A stretch of DNA of 58,537 nucleotides from Verrucomicrobiota bacterium (lineage in GTDB: Bacteria; Verrucomicrobiota; Verrucomicrobiia; Verrucomicrobiales; Verrucomicrobiaceae): positions 1 to 58,537 of the forward strand of contig VFKE01000047.1 of assembly GCA_009885695.1 (NCBI GenBank), in the 5' to 3' direction. Below are positions 24,352 through 33,655 of this stretch, piece after piece (within the stretch, counting starts at the first letter, position 1; each line of letters begins with the position of its first letter). The translations under genes were made by a program, and so were the position numbers. The notes under the pieces were generated by a model. The model searched no databases, was not told the DNA's origin, and saw only the letters and a list, made by a program, of their open reading frames with translations.

Positions 24352-26360
24352 GCGGTGGTGACGGATGCAGCTTCACGTCTCTGCGGCATGCAGAGCAGCG
24401 CTTCGCCCACGATGAACAGCGCCATCGCAATGAGGAATGTGCGCCACACTTCGCTGGTGAGGCTGCGGTTGCTTTCCAGCGTGTCTTCCACGCGTTCGTA
24501 ATCGATCCCTTTGAACAGGCCGTCGAGCGTGGTTGAAGTGAGCACCTGTGGCTGATCCTCGGACGGAGGCCGGTTCAGCGCGACGAGCTTCTCGCCGGCT
24601 TCCACAACCCCGGCACGCAGCGCCAGCGCTGTCACAGACGGCACCACGGCATCCTTCATCGCAGACACGGGCCGCCACTTGGCGGATTCATCATCCAGCA
24701 TGCCCTGCGCGCAGTATCGCATCTGGGCCTGGCCCAGCCCTCGCGCCCCATCGTTCAGCGCGCGATGAAGCATGGCAAACATCACCACGCCGTCACGCGC
24801 CAGACTCGAAGCGGATGAATCTGGAAGCGTGCCGAAGAAATACGCCCCGCCGCCGCGCTCGAACGTGCTGCGCACCAGCAAAGGTTGATTTGCACCCACT
24901 CGCGCCAGCGGAATTCCTTCGCCGTTGATCTCGCAATATCTGAGCACTTCGAGTTCACCGACCGGCAGCGACGCACCGTCGCGGGTGTTGGCCAGCAGCC
25001 CCGCGTCGTTGCGCCACCTGTCGACATTCTTGGGCTTCTCTCCGCCGCGCTTCCAATCGCCCCAGTGCAGACCGAACATCTGCGCATCATCCCTTGCCTC
25101 CGTAGGCAGAAAAATAATGCTTCGTCCCGCCGCGACATGATTCTGCATCTGCTTGGCAATGACGTCGTCCGGCTTCGGCAGCGGTGCCTGCCACACGATC
25201 AGCGCCACGTCATCCCATGGAATTTCCGCAGCACGAGAAACCGCTAGTACCGTAGCCGTATATTTGCGGGCGGTATCCGCCGCTGCAGACAATGCGGCAA
25301 TGAGTGGCTCAGCCACAGTTTCTTCATCAGACACGATCACACTGCGCAGCACTGCCGGGTCATCAAAAACAAAGTGACTGGCATTGTCGGCGGCAGAGGA
25401 ATCAGCGGGAAGTTCGATGCGACCCCAACCGCGTTTGGTAGCCTTGTCCACCGGCACCGCCTGCGCTTGCAGCAGCAGCTGATTCTCGTTCATCACCACC
25501 TTGAGCACACTACTGGCTCCGTTCATCACCACGCGCAATGGAACCTCCACCGGCTGCGGCGATGGATCGCCCTGTCGCACCACGCGAATGTCCAGCAGCA
25601 GTTCTGCCTTGTCAGCCGTCTCGCGGCGCACGGCCCGCTCGACGGTCACGCCCAGATTGTCCTTCGCCGTCTGCGGATAGCACAAAAGACGGAAGCGCAC
25701 ACCTTGCAGACTGATGAACGCACCGCGCAACGCCTCCCATCGTCCGCCGCTCGCATCCCAGTCACCCGCCTGCATATCGCTCAAGAGCCAGACATCCGTG
25801 CGCCCTGTCTTGTTCCGCGTGATGTAATCCAGCGCGCCCTGCAACATCGCGGGAATATCCGCCGTGGTGTCCGTGGCCTCCGCCTGCGGCAGATCCACCA
25901 AGGCCTCCACGCGCTCCAACAAAAGGGGCTTGAGATGCGCGCTGTCGAGCAAAACCAGCCGCGAGCGCGAACCGACCGTATCCTTGATGGCCTTCGCGAG
26001 ATTGCGCAAACCAGCAGCGCGTTTACTAACGCCAGTGGTCACATTCTGCTGCTCCATGCTGGCGGAGCGATCCACGAGAATCATCACTGTGTCCGGCGCG
26101 CCACCCGTGAGGCCAAGCCATCCGCCCGAAAGCGGACGGCTGATGACAAATATAAGCGCCAGCAAAGCCAGCACGCGGAATGCGAGAATCAATAACTGGC
26201 GCAGTCGCGAGAACCCCTTGTTCATGCGCTGCGCCGCCAGGAGAAACATCATCGCCGCCCACTTCACCGTGCGGCGCCGATGAAGATGAATCAGATGAAT
26301 GATCACCGGCAGCGCAATCAGCGGCAGACCCCAGAGTAACAGCGGCTGAAGGAAGCTCAT
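24348..26360 (-). CDS. BatA/aerotolerance-type vWA membrane protein
   Basis: 670 residues. The N-terminus (MSFLQPLLLWGLPLIALPVIIH, then RRTVKWAAMMFLLAA) is the BatA aerotolerance-regulator signature, with two membrane helices by residue 80. A vWA domain follows, with the MIDAS start VMILVDRSASM near residue 95. A C-terminal helix (FLIAMALFIVGEALLCMP) anchors the end. Bat proteins are linked to stress tolerance and to MoxR-assisted assembly of complexes. The DUF58 gene ends 3 bases upstream and the second vWA gene overlaps downstream. The arrangement is typical, and the protein appears complete. Confidence 0.85.
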   Translation of the reverse strand: MSFLQPLLLWGLPLIALPVIIHLIHLHRRRTVKWAAMMFLLAAQRMNKGFSRLRQLLILAFRVLALLALIFVISRPLSGGWLGLTGGAPDTVMILVDRSASMEQQNVTTGVSKRAAGLRNLAKAIKDTVGSRSRLVLLDSAHLKPLLLERVEALVDLPQAEATDTTADIPAMLQGALDYITRNKTGRTDVWLLSDMQAGDWDASGGRWEALRGAFISLQGVRFRLLCYPQTAKDNLGVTVERAVRRETADKAELLLDIRVVRQGDPSPQPVEVPLRVVMNGASSVLKVVMNENQLLLQAQAVPVDKATKRGWGRIELPADSSAADNASHFVFDDPAVLRSVIVSDEETVAEPLIAALSAAADTARKYTATVLAVSRAAEIPWDDVALIVWQAPLPKPDDVIAKQMQNHVAAGRSIIFLPTEARDDAQMFGLHWGDWKRGGEKPKNVDRWRNDAGLLANTRDGASLPVGELEVLRYCEINGEGIPLARVGANQPLLVRSTFERGGGAYFFGTLPDSSASSLARDGVVMFAMLHRALNDGARGLGQAQMRYCAQGMLDDESAKWRPVSAMKDAVVPSVTALALRAGVVEAGEKLVALNRPPSEDQPQVLTSTTLDGLFKGIDYERVEDTLESNRSLTSEVWRTFLIAMALFIVGEALLCMPQRREAASVTTA

Positions 26361-26363
26361 CGT

Positions 26364-27260
26364 TCAACGCCCGCCCTTCTTCGGTGTTCGGCCCAGGAGA
26401 AAGCGCGCGAGCACGTCATCATATTTTTCCTGCAGCTTGATTCGATGATAGTCCACACCGGTGGTGTGGACGACCTCATCCAGTTCCGCCAGATAGATCC
26501 GCACCGCCTCACGGTATTGCTTCCCGATGAGCGACGGATCGGCCAGCATCGGTTCCCCGCCCTCCAAATCCACGAAGCGCGCGGGCCGGTCAAAATCGAA
26601 GTCGAGTTCGCGCTGGTCGAGCAGGTGAAACACCACCACATCGTGCTTGCGGAAACGCAGATGCTGCAAGGCGGGCTTCAACTCCGCCGGCGGAACGAAC
26701 AAATCAGAAATCAAAATCACCAGTGCACGTTGCGAAATTTTCTCCGCTCCTTCGTGAATGGATTCGATCAGCGTGGTCTTCCCCGCAGGCTTCATTTGTG
26801 CGATCTGGTCCAGCACCAGCTTTAAATGCGAAGCGCCGCGCCGCGTGGGGATTTCCATCTTGGTTTCACCCACGCTCCAAAACCCGGCCGCGTCACCCTG
26901 CTGCGCAGCCAGATATGCCAGCGTGCCACCGAGCTGGCGCGCGTAGTCCAGACGCGTCGCGCTTTCCTCGCCATAGCCCATGGAACCGCTGGCATCGATC
27001 AGCAGACAAAGCCGGAGATTGGTGTCGGCCTCGAACTCTTTAATATAGAAGCGGTCCGAGCGGCCCCACATGCGCCAGTCGAGGCGGCGGGTGTCGTCGC
27101 CGGGAACATATTTGCGATACTGTGCAAACTCGAGCGACGATCCGCGAACCGGGCTGCGGTGCTTGCCGGAGATATTGCCGATCATGGCCTGCCTGGCGTG
27201 CAGCGGCAGCGCCAGCAGCCGCGAGAGCACGGCGGGATCAAGGAAGTCGCGCTGAGTCAT
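26364..27260 (-). CDS. DUF58 domain protein
   Basis: 298 residues from ATG 27260 (MTQRDFLDPAVLSRL). An upstream ATG in the same frame adds a hydrophobic run (ISLFLFLSA) that is unlikely to be translated. The DUF58 core is YVPGDDTRRLDWRMWGRSDRF near residue 55, followed by a vWA-type LLIDASGSMGYG metal site near 83, and a conserved LVILISDLFVP segment. DUF58 proteins are regular partners of MoxR ATPases and Bat proteins. It lies between moxR (84 bases upstream) and the BatA-type gene. No signal peptide is visible, so it is cytoplasmic or peripheral. Confidence 0.88.
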   Translation of the reverse strand: MTQRDFLDPAVLSRLLALPLHARQAMIGNISGKHRSPVRGSSLEFAQYRKYVPGDDTRRLDWRMWGRSDRFYIKEFEADTNLRLCLLIDASGSMGYGEESATRLDYARQLGGTLAYLAAQQGDAAGFWSVGETKMEIPTRRGASHLKLVLDQIAQMKPAGKTTLIESIHEGAEKISQRALVILISDLFVPPAELKPALQHLRFRKHDVVVFHLLDQRELDFDFDRPARFVDLEGGEPMLADPSLIGKQYREAVRIYLAELDEVVHTTGVDYHRIKLQEKYDDVLARFLLGRTPKKGGR

Positions 27261-27344
27261 TTGATGATTGGCCGAAAGAAACAAAAAAAGCGAAATCTGA
27301 ATCAATCAGGATTTTTTTGTCTCTTTTAGGTTTTTTGGCAATTT

Positions 27345-28367
27345 CTAATCCTCCTTGCTCAGTTCATCCACCAGCCGTTTCACCACTTCGCGGCTGGTGA
27401 TGCCCTGCGACTCCGCAGTGAACGTGGTCATCACACGATGGCGCAGCACAGGATCGGCGATTTCCATGACGTCCTCGCGACGCACCATGTAGCTGCCCTG
27501 AAGCGCAGCACGCGCCTTGGCACCGAGAATGAGATACTGCACGGCACGCGGACCGGCGCCCCAGCCGACGAGAGGCTTAAGCCAGGCCGGTGCATCCGCG
27601 GTGCTGGATCGGGTACGGCGCACGAGGTCCGCAGCAAACTCATAAATATGATCCGGCACCGGCACCCGGCGCACCAGCTCCTGATAGGCCTGCACTTTCG
27701 CGCCGTCGAGGATGTGATCCAGTTTCGGAAGAGCGGCACCGGTCGTGGTGCGCGCGATGGCGATCTCCTCGGCGCGATCCGGATAATCCACGCCGATCAT
27801 GAACATGAAGCGGTCCAACTGCGCCTCCGGCAGCGGATAGGTGCCTTCCTGTTCAATGGGATTTTGCGTGGCCAGCACGAAAAACGGCGGCTCCAGCGTG
27901 TAAGTGTGACCCGCAACTGAAACCCGGTGCTCCTGCATCGCCTCCAGCATCGCAGCCTGCGTCTTGGCGGGCGCGCGGTTGATTTCATCGGCCAGCACGA
28001 TGTTGGCAAATACCGGTCCCTTGGCGAACTCGAACGCACGCTTGCCGCCGGGCAGTTCCTGCAAGATGTCCGTGCCCGTGATGTCCATCGGCATCAAATC
28101 TGGCGTGAACTGAATGCGGCTGAAAGAGAGCGACATGGTCTCCGCAAGGCGGCTGATGAGCAGAGTCTTCGCCAAGCCGGGCACCCCCATGAGCAGGGCA
28201 TGGCCGCGCGCGAAGAGGCAGATGGCGAGTTGTTCGACGACCTTGTCCTGGCCGACGATGATTTTTTTCAGCTCGCATCGCAGCTGTTCGTAGGTATTGC
28301 GAAGTTCGTCGATGGCGGCGACATCGTCGTTAGGCAGGGTGCGCGCGGAGGTTTTGGAATCAATCAT
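27345..28367 (-). CDS. MoxR family AAA+ ATPase
   Basis: 340 residues. Walker A is GVPGLAKT near residues 60-67, Walker B and the adjacent motif are IVLADEINRAPAKTQAAML near 128-146, sensor 1 is in FVLATQNPIEQEGTYPLPEAQLDRFMF, and a lid domain follows. This matches MoxR/RavA-type chaperone ATPases that help insert cofactors or mature protein complexes. It is the first gene of a four-gene run: MoxR, DUF58, BatA-type vWA, vWA. The start (MIDSKTSARTL) is preceded by a 767-base gap with no gene, where the promoter must lie. Confidence 0.95.
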   Translation of the reverse strand: MIDSKTSARTLPNDDVAAIDELRNTYEQLRCELKKIIVGQDKVVEQLAICLFARGHALLMGVPGLAKTLLISRLAETMSLSFSRIQFTPDLMPMDITGTDILQELPGGKRAFEFAKGPVFANIVLADEINRAPAKTQAAMLEAMQEHRVSVAGHTYTLEPPFFVLATQNPIEQEGTYPLPEAQLDRFMFMIGVDYPDRAEEIAIARTTTGAALPKLDHILDGAKVQAYQELVRRVPVPDHIYEFAADLVRRTRSSTADAPAWLKPLVGWGAGPRAVQYLILGAKARAALQGSYMVRREDVMEIADPVLRHRVMTTFTAESQGITSREVVKRLVDELSKED

Positions 28368-28902
28368 CGTGGGAAAAGTAAGGGCGTATTAACGCAGAAT
28401 AGCAAACGGCGAGACAAATCCTAAATCACAAATGCCCGCAAACCACCGGTTTCGTTCAATGTTCCATGCGGGTCCGCTGTCATCAGCACCGAAAACCGTT
28501 CGCCGCGACCGCGCAGCGGCATGAAATCCAAAGGTGAATACGCCAGATTGTTCAGCCAGATCTGGTGGTTTTTATGGCAAGTTTCTGGACGGCTGCCGGC
28601 AGGTCCTCCTAACTCTTACAAAAGCAGCGAGTGGCCGTGGACTTCACGATTTCACCTCAGGCCAGCCGCGAAGCGTGCCTTCGGCCTTTTCTTTGTCTGC
28701 CTCATCAAAGAGAAAATCCAGCCTGTCACTTCCGCATCCCGATCCATCTGAGAATCCCAGATGACGCTGTCGCGAGTGACAAACCACCGGCGCAGCACGG
28801 TGAAATCATTTAGGGTAACGCTGAACAAAGAGCAGAAGCGACCCCCTCGTCGCTTGCTGCACTTGGATCAGCGACGGAGGCGTCACTTCTACTTGCGATT
28901 AA

Positions 28903-28962
28903 TCAGCGCTTCCTTAGCGGCAGTTGCTTGATGGCTTGCTCGATTTCCGTGACGTAACTCAT
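28903..28962 (-). pseudogene. Possible antitoxin N-terminal relic
   Basis: 19 codons, MSYVTEIEQAIKQLPLRKR, then TGA. The EIEQAIKQLP pattern is common at the N-terminus of small antitoxin-type proteins. The ATG overlaps the stop of another short frame. There is no toxin nearby and the frame ends at once, so it is probably a fragment. Confidence 0.25.
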
Positions 28963-28980
28963 GCGTATCCCCAGCGTTCC

Positions 28981-29124
28981 AGAGCATTAATGAGAATTTC
29001 GTAGCCGCGTTCGTGTTGCGCAGTCGCGAAGCGAAAACGCGGGAAATAGGCATGCTTCGCTGGCTGCCGTGGTTTCTTCCCGCACTCTTACGAGATGCGG
29101 CTACGTCCTTTATAAAAATGCTCT
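28981..29124. repeat. 144-bp palindromic element, copy 1
   Basis: Bounded by AGAGCATT (28981-28988) and its complement AATGCTCT (29117-29124). Inside these are GTAGCCGC (29001-29008) and GCGGCTAC (29097-29104). A second copy, inverted, of exactly the same length and roughly 90% identity lies at 33656-33799. Terminal inverted repeats and no coding capacity suggest a MITE- or REP-like unit. Confidence 0.85.
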
Positions 29125-29134
29125 AATCCCACGC

Positions 29135-30532
29135 TCAATGCGCTCCCGCCCCGCGAAGCACCGCGCCGGGTGTCTTGCACAGAATTTCGAGATCGAGCCA
29201 GATCGACCAGTTATCGATGTACTTTAAATCAAGCGCGACCCAGTCGTCAAAGCTGCTGATGCGGTTGCGGCCCATGATCTGCCAGAGACAAGTAAGGCCC
29301 GGCTTCACACTGAGACGGCGGCGCTGGGCGTGTTTCTCAATGCGCTCAATCTCGTAGACCGGCAATGGGCGAGGACCGACGAGGCTCATCTCACCGCGCA
29401 GGACATTGAGGAGCTGCGGCAGTTCGTCGATGCTCAGCTTGCGCAGCCAATTGCCAAACGCAAAAACGCGCGGATCGTGCTTCACCTTGAAGACCGGGCC
29501 GCTCATTTCATTATTCTGTTCCAGATCCTTGCGCTTCGACTCGGCGTCCGCGCACATGGTGCGGAATTTGAACATCCGGAACGGGTGACCATTCTTTCCA
29601 GCGCGATCCTGGGTGAAAAAAATCGGACCACGCGAGCTGAGCCAGATGCCGGTCATCGCGAAGAGTAACACGGGGGCACTCAACACGATGAGCGCGAAAG
29701 CGCCGAAGCGGTCGAGCACATTCTTCATCCACAACGACCATGAAACCTCCGGAGTGCTGTGGAAAACCAGCATGAGACGCCCACCGAGTACGTCAAACGA
29801 AGGACGTGCGATGGAGGTTTGCAGAAAGTCCGCGCCGATCCACGCTTCCACGCCTTCCATTTCGCAGGCCTGCACGGCTTCCTCGATTTTCGCAAAGTGA
29901 ACGTGCTGCGCAGCAAAGACCACTCGGGAAACCGAGCGCTCATGCAGTAACTCCACCAGGCGCGACATGGGTTCTTCCGTGAGATCGAACTGACCGACTA
30001 CGGTCATCTCAGCGCGTTGTTCGTCAGTCATCGTGACCAACATCCGGCGTGTATCGTCACCCGGACCGGCCAGCAGCACGCGCTCGCCACCCATAGTGCC
30101 ACGCAGCAGACGCTGCCGGAGAATGCGCTTGAGAAATGCTTCCTTGGCCAGCAGCGCCATGCCGCTCAGAACGCCGGTTAGCACCAGCACCGCGCGGCTG
30201 TGCACTTCCCAACGAAGAAAGATTTCGCAAAACCCGATCATCACGCCCACCCGCAGAGCCGCCGCCGCAAGCTGGCGCAAACTCTGAGCCAGAGTCTTAT
30301 TCAAAATGTTGTTATAGAAACCCCGTGACTCCAGAACCAGCGGCGTGAACGGTGCGATCACGGCCAGAATCCAGAAAAATTCACTGAAGTGTGGCGCGTC
30401 CACGATCCCAGGAATCAGACGTGGGCCGAGCACCGCGCGCAGCAAGTGGCCAACCCTCAGACAAAGGGCAAGAATGCAGAAATCAGCCAGTTGATTGAGC
30501 TGTAGATTGATTTCTTGTCGACGACCCAGCAT
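29135..30532 (-). CDS. Polyprenyl-phosphate sugar-1-phosphate transferase (WcaJ type)
   Basis: 465 residues. It starts exopolysaccharide or O-unit synthesis by moving a sugar-1-phosphate from a nucleotide sugar to undecaprenyl phosphate at the inner membrane. The N-terminus has four or five hydrophobic helices (to about residue 120), then a Rossmann-like CoA-binding-3 region (ERVLLAGPGDDTRRML). The catalytic bacterial sugar transferase domain follows from about 265 (FRMFKFRTMCADAE, KLSIDELPQLLNVLRGEMS, GPRPLPVYE, KPGLTCLWQIMGR). No other polysaccharide genes adjoin it, so it stands alone here. An AT-rich divergent promoter separates it from aroD. The sugar used cannot be read from sequence. 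Confidence 0.93.
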   Translation of the reverse strand: MLGRRQEINLQLNQLADFCILALCLRVGHLLRAVLGPRLIPGIVDAPHFSEFFWILAVIAPFTPLVLESRGFYNNILNKTLAQSLRQLAAAALRVGVMIGFCEIFLRWEVHSRAVLVLTGVLSGMALLAKEAFLKRILRQRLLRGTMGGERVLLAGPGDDTRRMLVTMTDEQRAEMTVVGQFDLTEEPMSRLVELLHERSVSRVVFAAQHVHFAKIEEAVQACEMEGVEAWIGADFLQTSIARPSFDVLGGRLMLVFHSTPEVSWSLWMKNVLDRFGAFALIVLSAPVLLFAMTGIWLSSRGPIFFTQDRAGKNGHPFRMFKFRTMCADAESKRKDLEQNNEMSGPVFKVKHDPRVFAFGNWLRKLSIDELPQLLNVLRGEMSLVGPRPLPVYEIERIEKHAQRRRLSVKPGLTCLWQIMGRNRISSFDDWVALDLKYIDNWSIWLDLEILCKTPGAVLRGAGAH

Positions 30533-30598
30533 AGTGTTTTGGACTTCTTGAATTTATTAAGATTACTTAGATATCTCATATTATATATAATTACCATT
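30533..30598. promoter_or_regulatory. AT-rich divergent promoter region
   Basis: This spacer is far more AT-rich than the flanking genes. On the plus strand, TTACTT (30563-30568), a 17-base spacer and TATAAT (30586-30591) precede the aroD ATG at 30599 by only 7 bases, so the transcript could be leaderless. On the minus strand, TATAAT (30585-30580) faces the sugar transferase gene. No Shine-Dalgarno sequence is seen before aroD. Confidence 0.55.
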
Positions 30599-31303
30599 AT
30601 GGCGCAAGTGGTTTTTTCTAGTAATTTATTTTCTTCCCCTACCCCTTTGGTGGTCGGGGTGGTCGCTTCCGGCCCCACTTTGAGGACTTTTTCTCAATCC
30701 AAGACTCAAAACGCAGACTGCGACTTCTGTGAATTGCGCCTCGACATGATCGACCTACCCGAGGCTGAGGTCCGGATTCTTACCGCTCTAATCACCCTGC
30801 CGCTCATCCTGACCGCAAGGCACCCCGATGAAGGCGGTCAGGGCGGGCTCGACGCGGCAAGCCGCACGGCCTTGATCGAGGCCCATCTGGATCGGGCAAC
30901 CTTGATCGACATCGAACTGCGCAGTGCCCTGGACATGCAGCCGCTGATCCGCAAGGCACAGTCGCGCCGCATCGGCGTCATTGGTTCCTTCCACGATTTC
31001 AACGGCACTCCGTCCGACGACGTCTTGCGCGGCGCAGCGGACATGGCCCTGCAGTTTAATCTCGACGCTGTAAAAATCGCGACCACACTGCGCGGCCCCG
31101 GCGATCTCGCCCGGCTTCTTCAGTTGCTTGAAACCATGAAGCGGCTGCCGTTCAGCGTCATGGGCATGGGAGCGCTCGGCCGCGCCTCACGGGTTGCGCT
31201 GGCAAAATGCGGCTCAGTCCTGAACTACGCGCACCTCGGCGAATCGAATGCACCGGGTCAATGGCCCGCACGTCAGTTGAAGGAACTGCTTCGTGAATTG
31301 TGA
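30599..31303 (+). CDS. aroD: 3-dehydroquinate dehydratase, type I
   Basis: 234 residues from ATG 30599 (MAQVVFSSNLF); a longer frame to 30515 would run through the promoter. It dehydrates 3-dehydroquinate in the shikimate pathway by a Schiff-base mechanism. The catalytic histidine is in IGSFHDFNGTP near residue 138, the Schiff-base lysine in LDAVKIATT near 167, and CELRLDMID supplies the early active-site acids. The C-terminal MGALGRASRVALAKCGS and YAHLGESNAPGQWP stretch completes the type I signature. It is divergent from the sugar transferase. No other aromatic pathway genes are near. Confidence 0.93.
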   Translation: MAQVVFSSNLFSSPTPLVVGVVASGPTLRTFSQSKTQNADCDFCELRLDMIDLPEAEVRILTALITLPLILTARHPDEGGQGGLDAASRTALIEAHLDRATLIDIELRSALDMQPLIRKAQSRRIGVIGSFHDFNGTPSDDVLRGAADMALQFNLDAVKIATTLRGPGDLARLLQLLETMKRLPFSVMGMGALGRASRVALAKCGSVLNYAHLGESNAPGQWPARQLKELLREL

Positions 31304-31438
31304 TGGACGTGCCCGGCTGCAACCACTTCCGGGTGCTGACCTCAATGCGAACACTCGTCGCAGTCATGATGCACCGAGTGCTCGCTTTACGAACCCCCTG
31401 CCGTGTGCAAAATGCGTCTGCCATTTGATACCGACCTC

Positions 31439-32413
31439 ATGATCCAATCTGGACCGCAACATTCACCCAGACTCAGCCGACGTTCCACCCTCGCACTGGG
31501 GCTCGGTGCAGGAGCCTCGCTCCTGGCTGGCCTGACTCCGCGCCTTCGTGCGCAGGACGCCGCGGTTCCATCCGAATTGGACCGGCTTCGCGCCGAAAAC
31601 GAACGGCTCAACAAGAATCTCGAAGAAGTCGCCGAGGAATTCCGCCACTATCGCAACGTCATCGCCGGCAACCAGGCCCGCGGCCCCATCCCGGCGGTTC
31701 ACGCCGCGCGGGTCATCGTAGTGGACGGCAAGACTGGCGACATCCTCGCGGAGAAAAAAGCCGACGCCCGCGGCCAGGTTGCCAGCACGCAAAAATTACT
31801 CACCGCACTCCTCATTGCCGAGGCCGGCAACCTCGAAGACTATCTCACCGTGCAGGATTCGGACACCGACTGCGCACCGGTTCGCATCGGATTGAAAGAG
31901 GGTGAAGCCTACCCGCGCATCCAGTTGCTCACGGCGCTGCTGGTAAAAAGCTCCAACGATATCGCGCAAGCGCTGGCGCGCGACAATGCCGGCTCCATCG
32001 AGGCTTTTGTGGACAAGATGAACAACCGCGCCCACGCGCTCGGCATGATCGACTCGCACTTTGTTAATCCCCATGGATTGCCAGCCGACGATCAATTTTC
32101 CACCGCCCGAGACATTGCCCGGCTCGCGCTCGCCGCCGATGCCAATCCCGTGATCCGCGACCTTGTCAGTGTCAGCCGCTTCGACTTCACTAAAGGAGAC
32201 GGCAGCGTCGTCCAGCTGGAAAACACCAACCGCGTCATGCGCACCTATGCGCCCTGTGACGGCATGAAGACCGGCTACACCCAGCTGGCGGGATATTGCC
32301 TCGTGTGCAGCGGAGAAAAAGACGGCCGGCGCCGTCTCGTCATCTTGCTCAACGACACCATATCCATCTGGAAAGATGCTCAGGCACTGCTGGAATGGGC
32401 GCTCCGTGCGTGA
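31439..32413 (+). CDS. D-alanyl-D-alanine carboxypeptidase, S11 family
   Basis: 324 residues from ATG 31439; ATGs at 31403 and 31412 are also possible and no ribosome site decides. An N-terminal SRRSTLALGLGAGASLLAG segment looks like a Tat-type or plain signal peptide. A short coiled coil (LDRLRAENERLNKNLEEVAEE) follows, then the S11 penicillin-binding domain with all three motifs: SxxK in ASTQKLLTA, SxN in KSSNDIAQAL and KTG in GMKTGYT. It should trim the terminal D-Ala from peptidoglycan pentapeptides in the periplasm. The usual C-terminal beta domain and amphipathic anchor of DacA are absent, so it is a short soluble form. Confidence 0.92.
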   Translation: MIQSGPQHSPRLSRRSTLALGLGAGASLLAGLTPRLRAQDAAVPSELDRLRAENERLNKNLEEVAEEFRHYRNVIAGNQARGPIPAVHAARVIVVDGKTGDILAEKKADARGQVASTQKLLTALLIAEAGNLEDYLTVQDSDTDCAPVRIGLKEGEAYPRIQLLTALLVKSSNDIAQALARDNAGSIEAFVDKMNNRAHALGMIDSHFVNPHGLPADDQFSTARDIARLALAADANPVIRDLVSVSRFDFTKGDGSVVQLENTNRVMRTYAPCDGMKTGYTQLAGYCLVCSGEKDGRRRLVILLNDTISIWKDAQALLEWALRA

Positions 32414-32542
32414 ATGATTTCATGATTGCTCACATGCAGCACGTTCAATGCCGAGGAGTGCTCTGACCTAGTTCCAGATGAATGGGTCAAGTGAAAAAAT
32501 CCAAGTTTGACCTGGGTGCAACATTGTTGGACAAGTCTCACA

Positions 32543-33538
32543 ATGAAATTGATTATCTCTATTTTCCTCTCCGTGACAGGAACCCTCGCTCACGCGCAAG
32601 ACACGGCGCCCGACTGGATCCTCGAAGGCAACGCAGCCTGGCAGGAGCGTGACTCCCAAGCTGAATTTGTGTTCCGCGATCAACTCTGGATCTTGGGCGG
32701 TTGGTTTCAATCATTTGAAGCGCCGCCGCGCGATGTGTGGGCCTCGGCGGATGGAAAAGACTGGAAACTGATGGAGAAAAATGCACCGTGGCAGCACAGC
32801 GATCTGCCGATGAACATCACGTTTCAGGACAGGATGTGGATCATGGGCGGCTGGTATAATGGCCGCCTGCCAGGGCATTCGGCGAGCAATCAAGTCTGGT
32901 CATCGAAAGATGGCATAAAGTGGGAGCAGATGACTGCGTCGGCCGACTGGACGCCGCGGCTCGCCGCCAGTCTGGTAGAGTTTCACGGGCGCCTGTGGTT
33001 GCTTGGCGGCACCGAGAACTACTACTTTGGCGATGAGAAGAGTTTGAAGAACGACGTGTGGTCCTCGGCCGACGGCAAGGAGTGGAAACTCGAAACGGCG
33101 AACGCCGAATGGTCGCCGCGAGCCTACCATCAGGCCGTGGTGCTCAACGACAAGATCTACGTTTTTGGCGGCGGCAACTACGTGCCTGACTACCACGCGA
33201 AGAACGATGTATGGTCGTCCAGCGATGGTGTACTCTGGGTCCGCGAAACCGAATTCGCCCCGTGGCCGCCGAGGCTGTGGTTTTCCGCTGCACTGTATCG
33301 TGATCGGATGTGGGTGCTCGGCGGCTGGTCAAACAACCCCTCGAAAAACTGGGACGATGTGTGGCACTCGAAGGACGGCAGAAGTTGGTCACGATTGCAA
33401 ACAAAGACGAGATGGAAGGAGCGGCATGAGCACTCGGTGTTCGTCTTTAAGGACAAACTCTGGATCGCAGGCGGCCATGCGCGGCCCCTGTCAAACGAAG
33501 TGTGGTCGTTGCAGTTGCCGGAGAACTGGAAACCATGA
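32543..33538 (+). CDS. Secreted kelch-like beta-propeller protein
   Basis: 331 residues from ATG 32543, with signal peptide MKLIISIFLSVTGTLAHA. About six repeats of roughly 50 residues each have the pattern F-x-D-x-L/M-W-I-x-G-G-W followed by DVWxSxDGxxWxxx (for example DRMWIMGGW, KIYVFGGGN). This is a kelch/galactose-oxidase type propeller. No copper or catalytic residues can be named, so it is probably a binding or structural protein in the envelope. It lies alone between the carboxypeptidase and a repeat element. Confidence 0.82.
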   Translation: MKLIISIFLSVTGTLAHAQDTAPDWILEGNAAWQERDSQAEFVFRDQLWILGGWFQSFEAPPRDVWASADGKDWKLMEKNAPWQHSDLPMNITFQDRMWIMGGWYNGRLPGHSASNQVWSSKDGIKWEQMTASADWTPRLAASLVEFHGRLWLLGGTENYYFGDEKSLKNDVWSSADGKEWKLETANAEWSPRAYHQAVVLNDKIYVFGGGNYVPDYHAKNDVWSSSDGVLWVRETEFAPWPPRLWFSAALYRDRMWVLGGWSNNPSKNWDDVWHSKDGRSWSRLQTKTRWKERHEHSVFVFKDKLWIAGGHARPLSNEVWSLQLPENWKP

Positions 33539-33655
33539 CCCCGGGCCATAACCTGTAGAACGTGTTTCAAACTCATTAACCTGAAAATCATGCACTCGCG
33601 TGCCCATCAAGTGATCACCCGGAAGGTGGCAGATCACGACCCGCACGCTCAGTTT

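Larger units (their letters stand above)
28368..29134. other. Intergenic stretch with relics and a 144-bp repeat
   Basis: No complete gene is visible in 767 bases. Near the right end lies one copy of the 144-bp palindromic element (28981-29124). Just left of it on the minus strand, a frame ending in EILINALERWGYA overlaps an ATG opening MSYVTEIEQAIKQLPLRKR before a stop at 28903, which resembles the start of a small antitoxin-like protein. These look like decayed gene ends. The rest (28400-28900) shows nothing I can name. Confidence 0.45.

Noticed and set aside
33190..33591. Minus-strand frame across the 3' end of the kelch-like gene
   Set aside because: Antisense to clear propeller repeats and lacking any motif.
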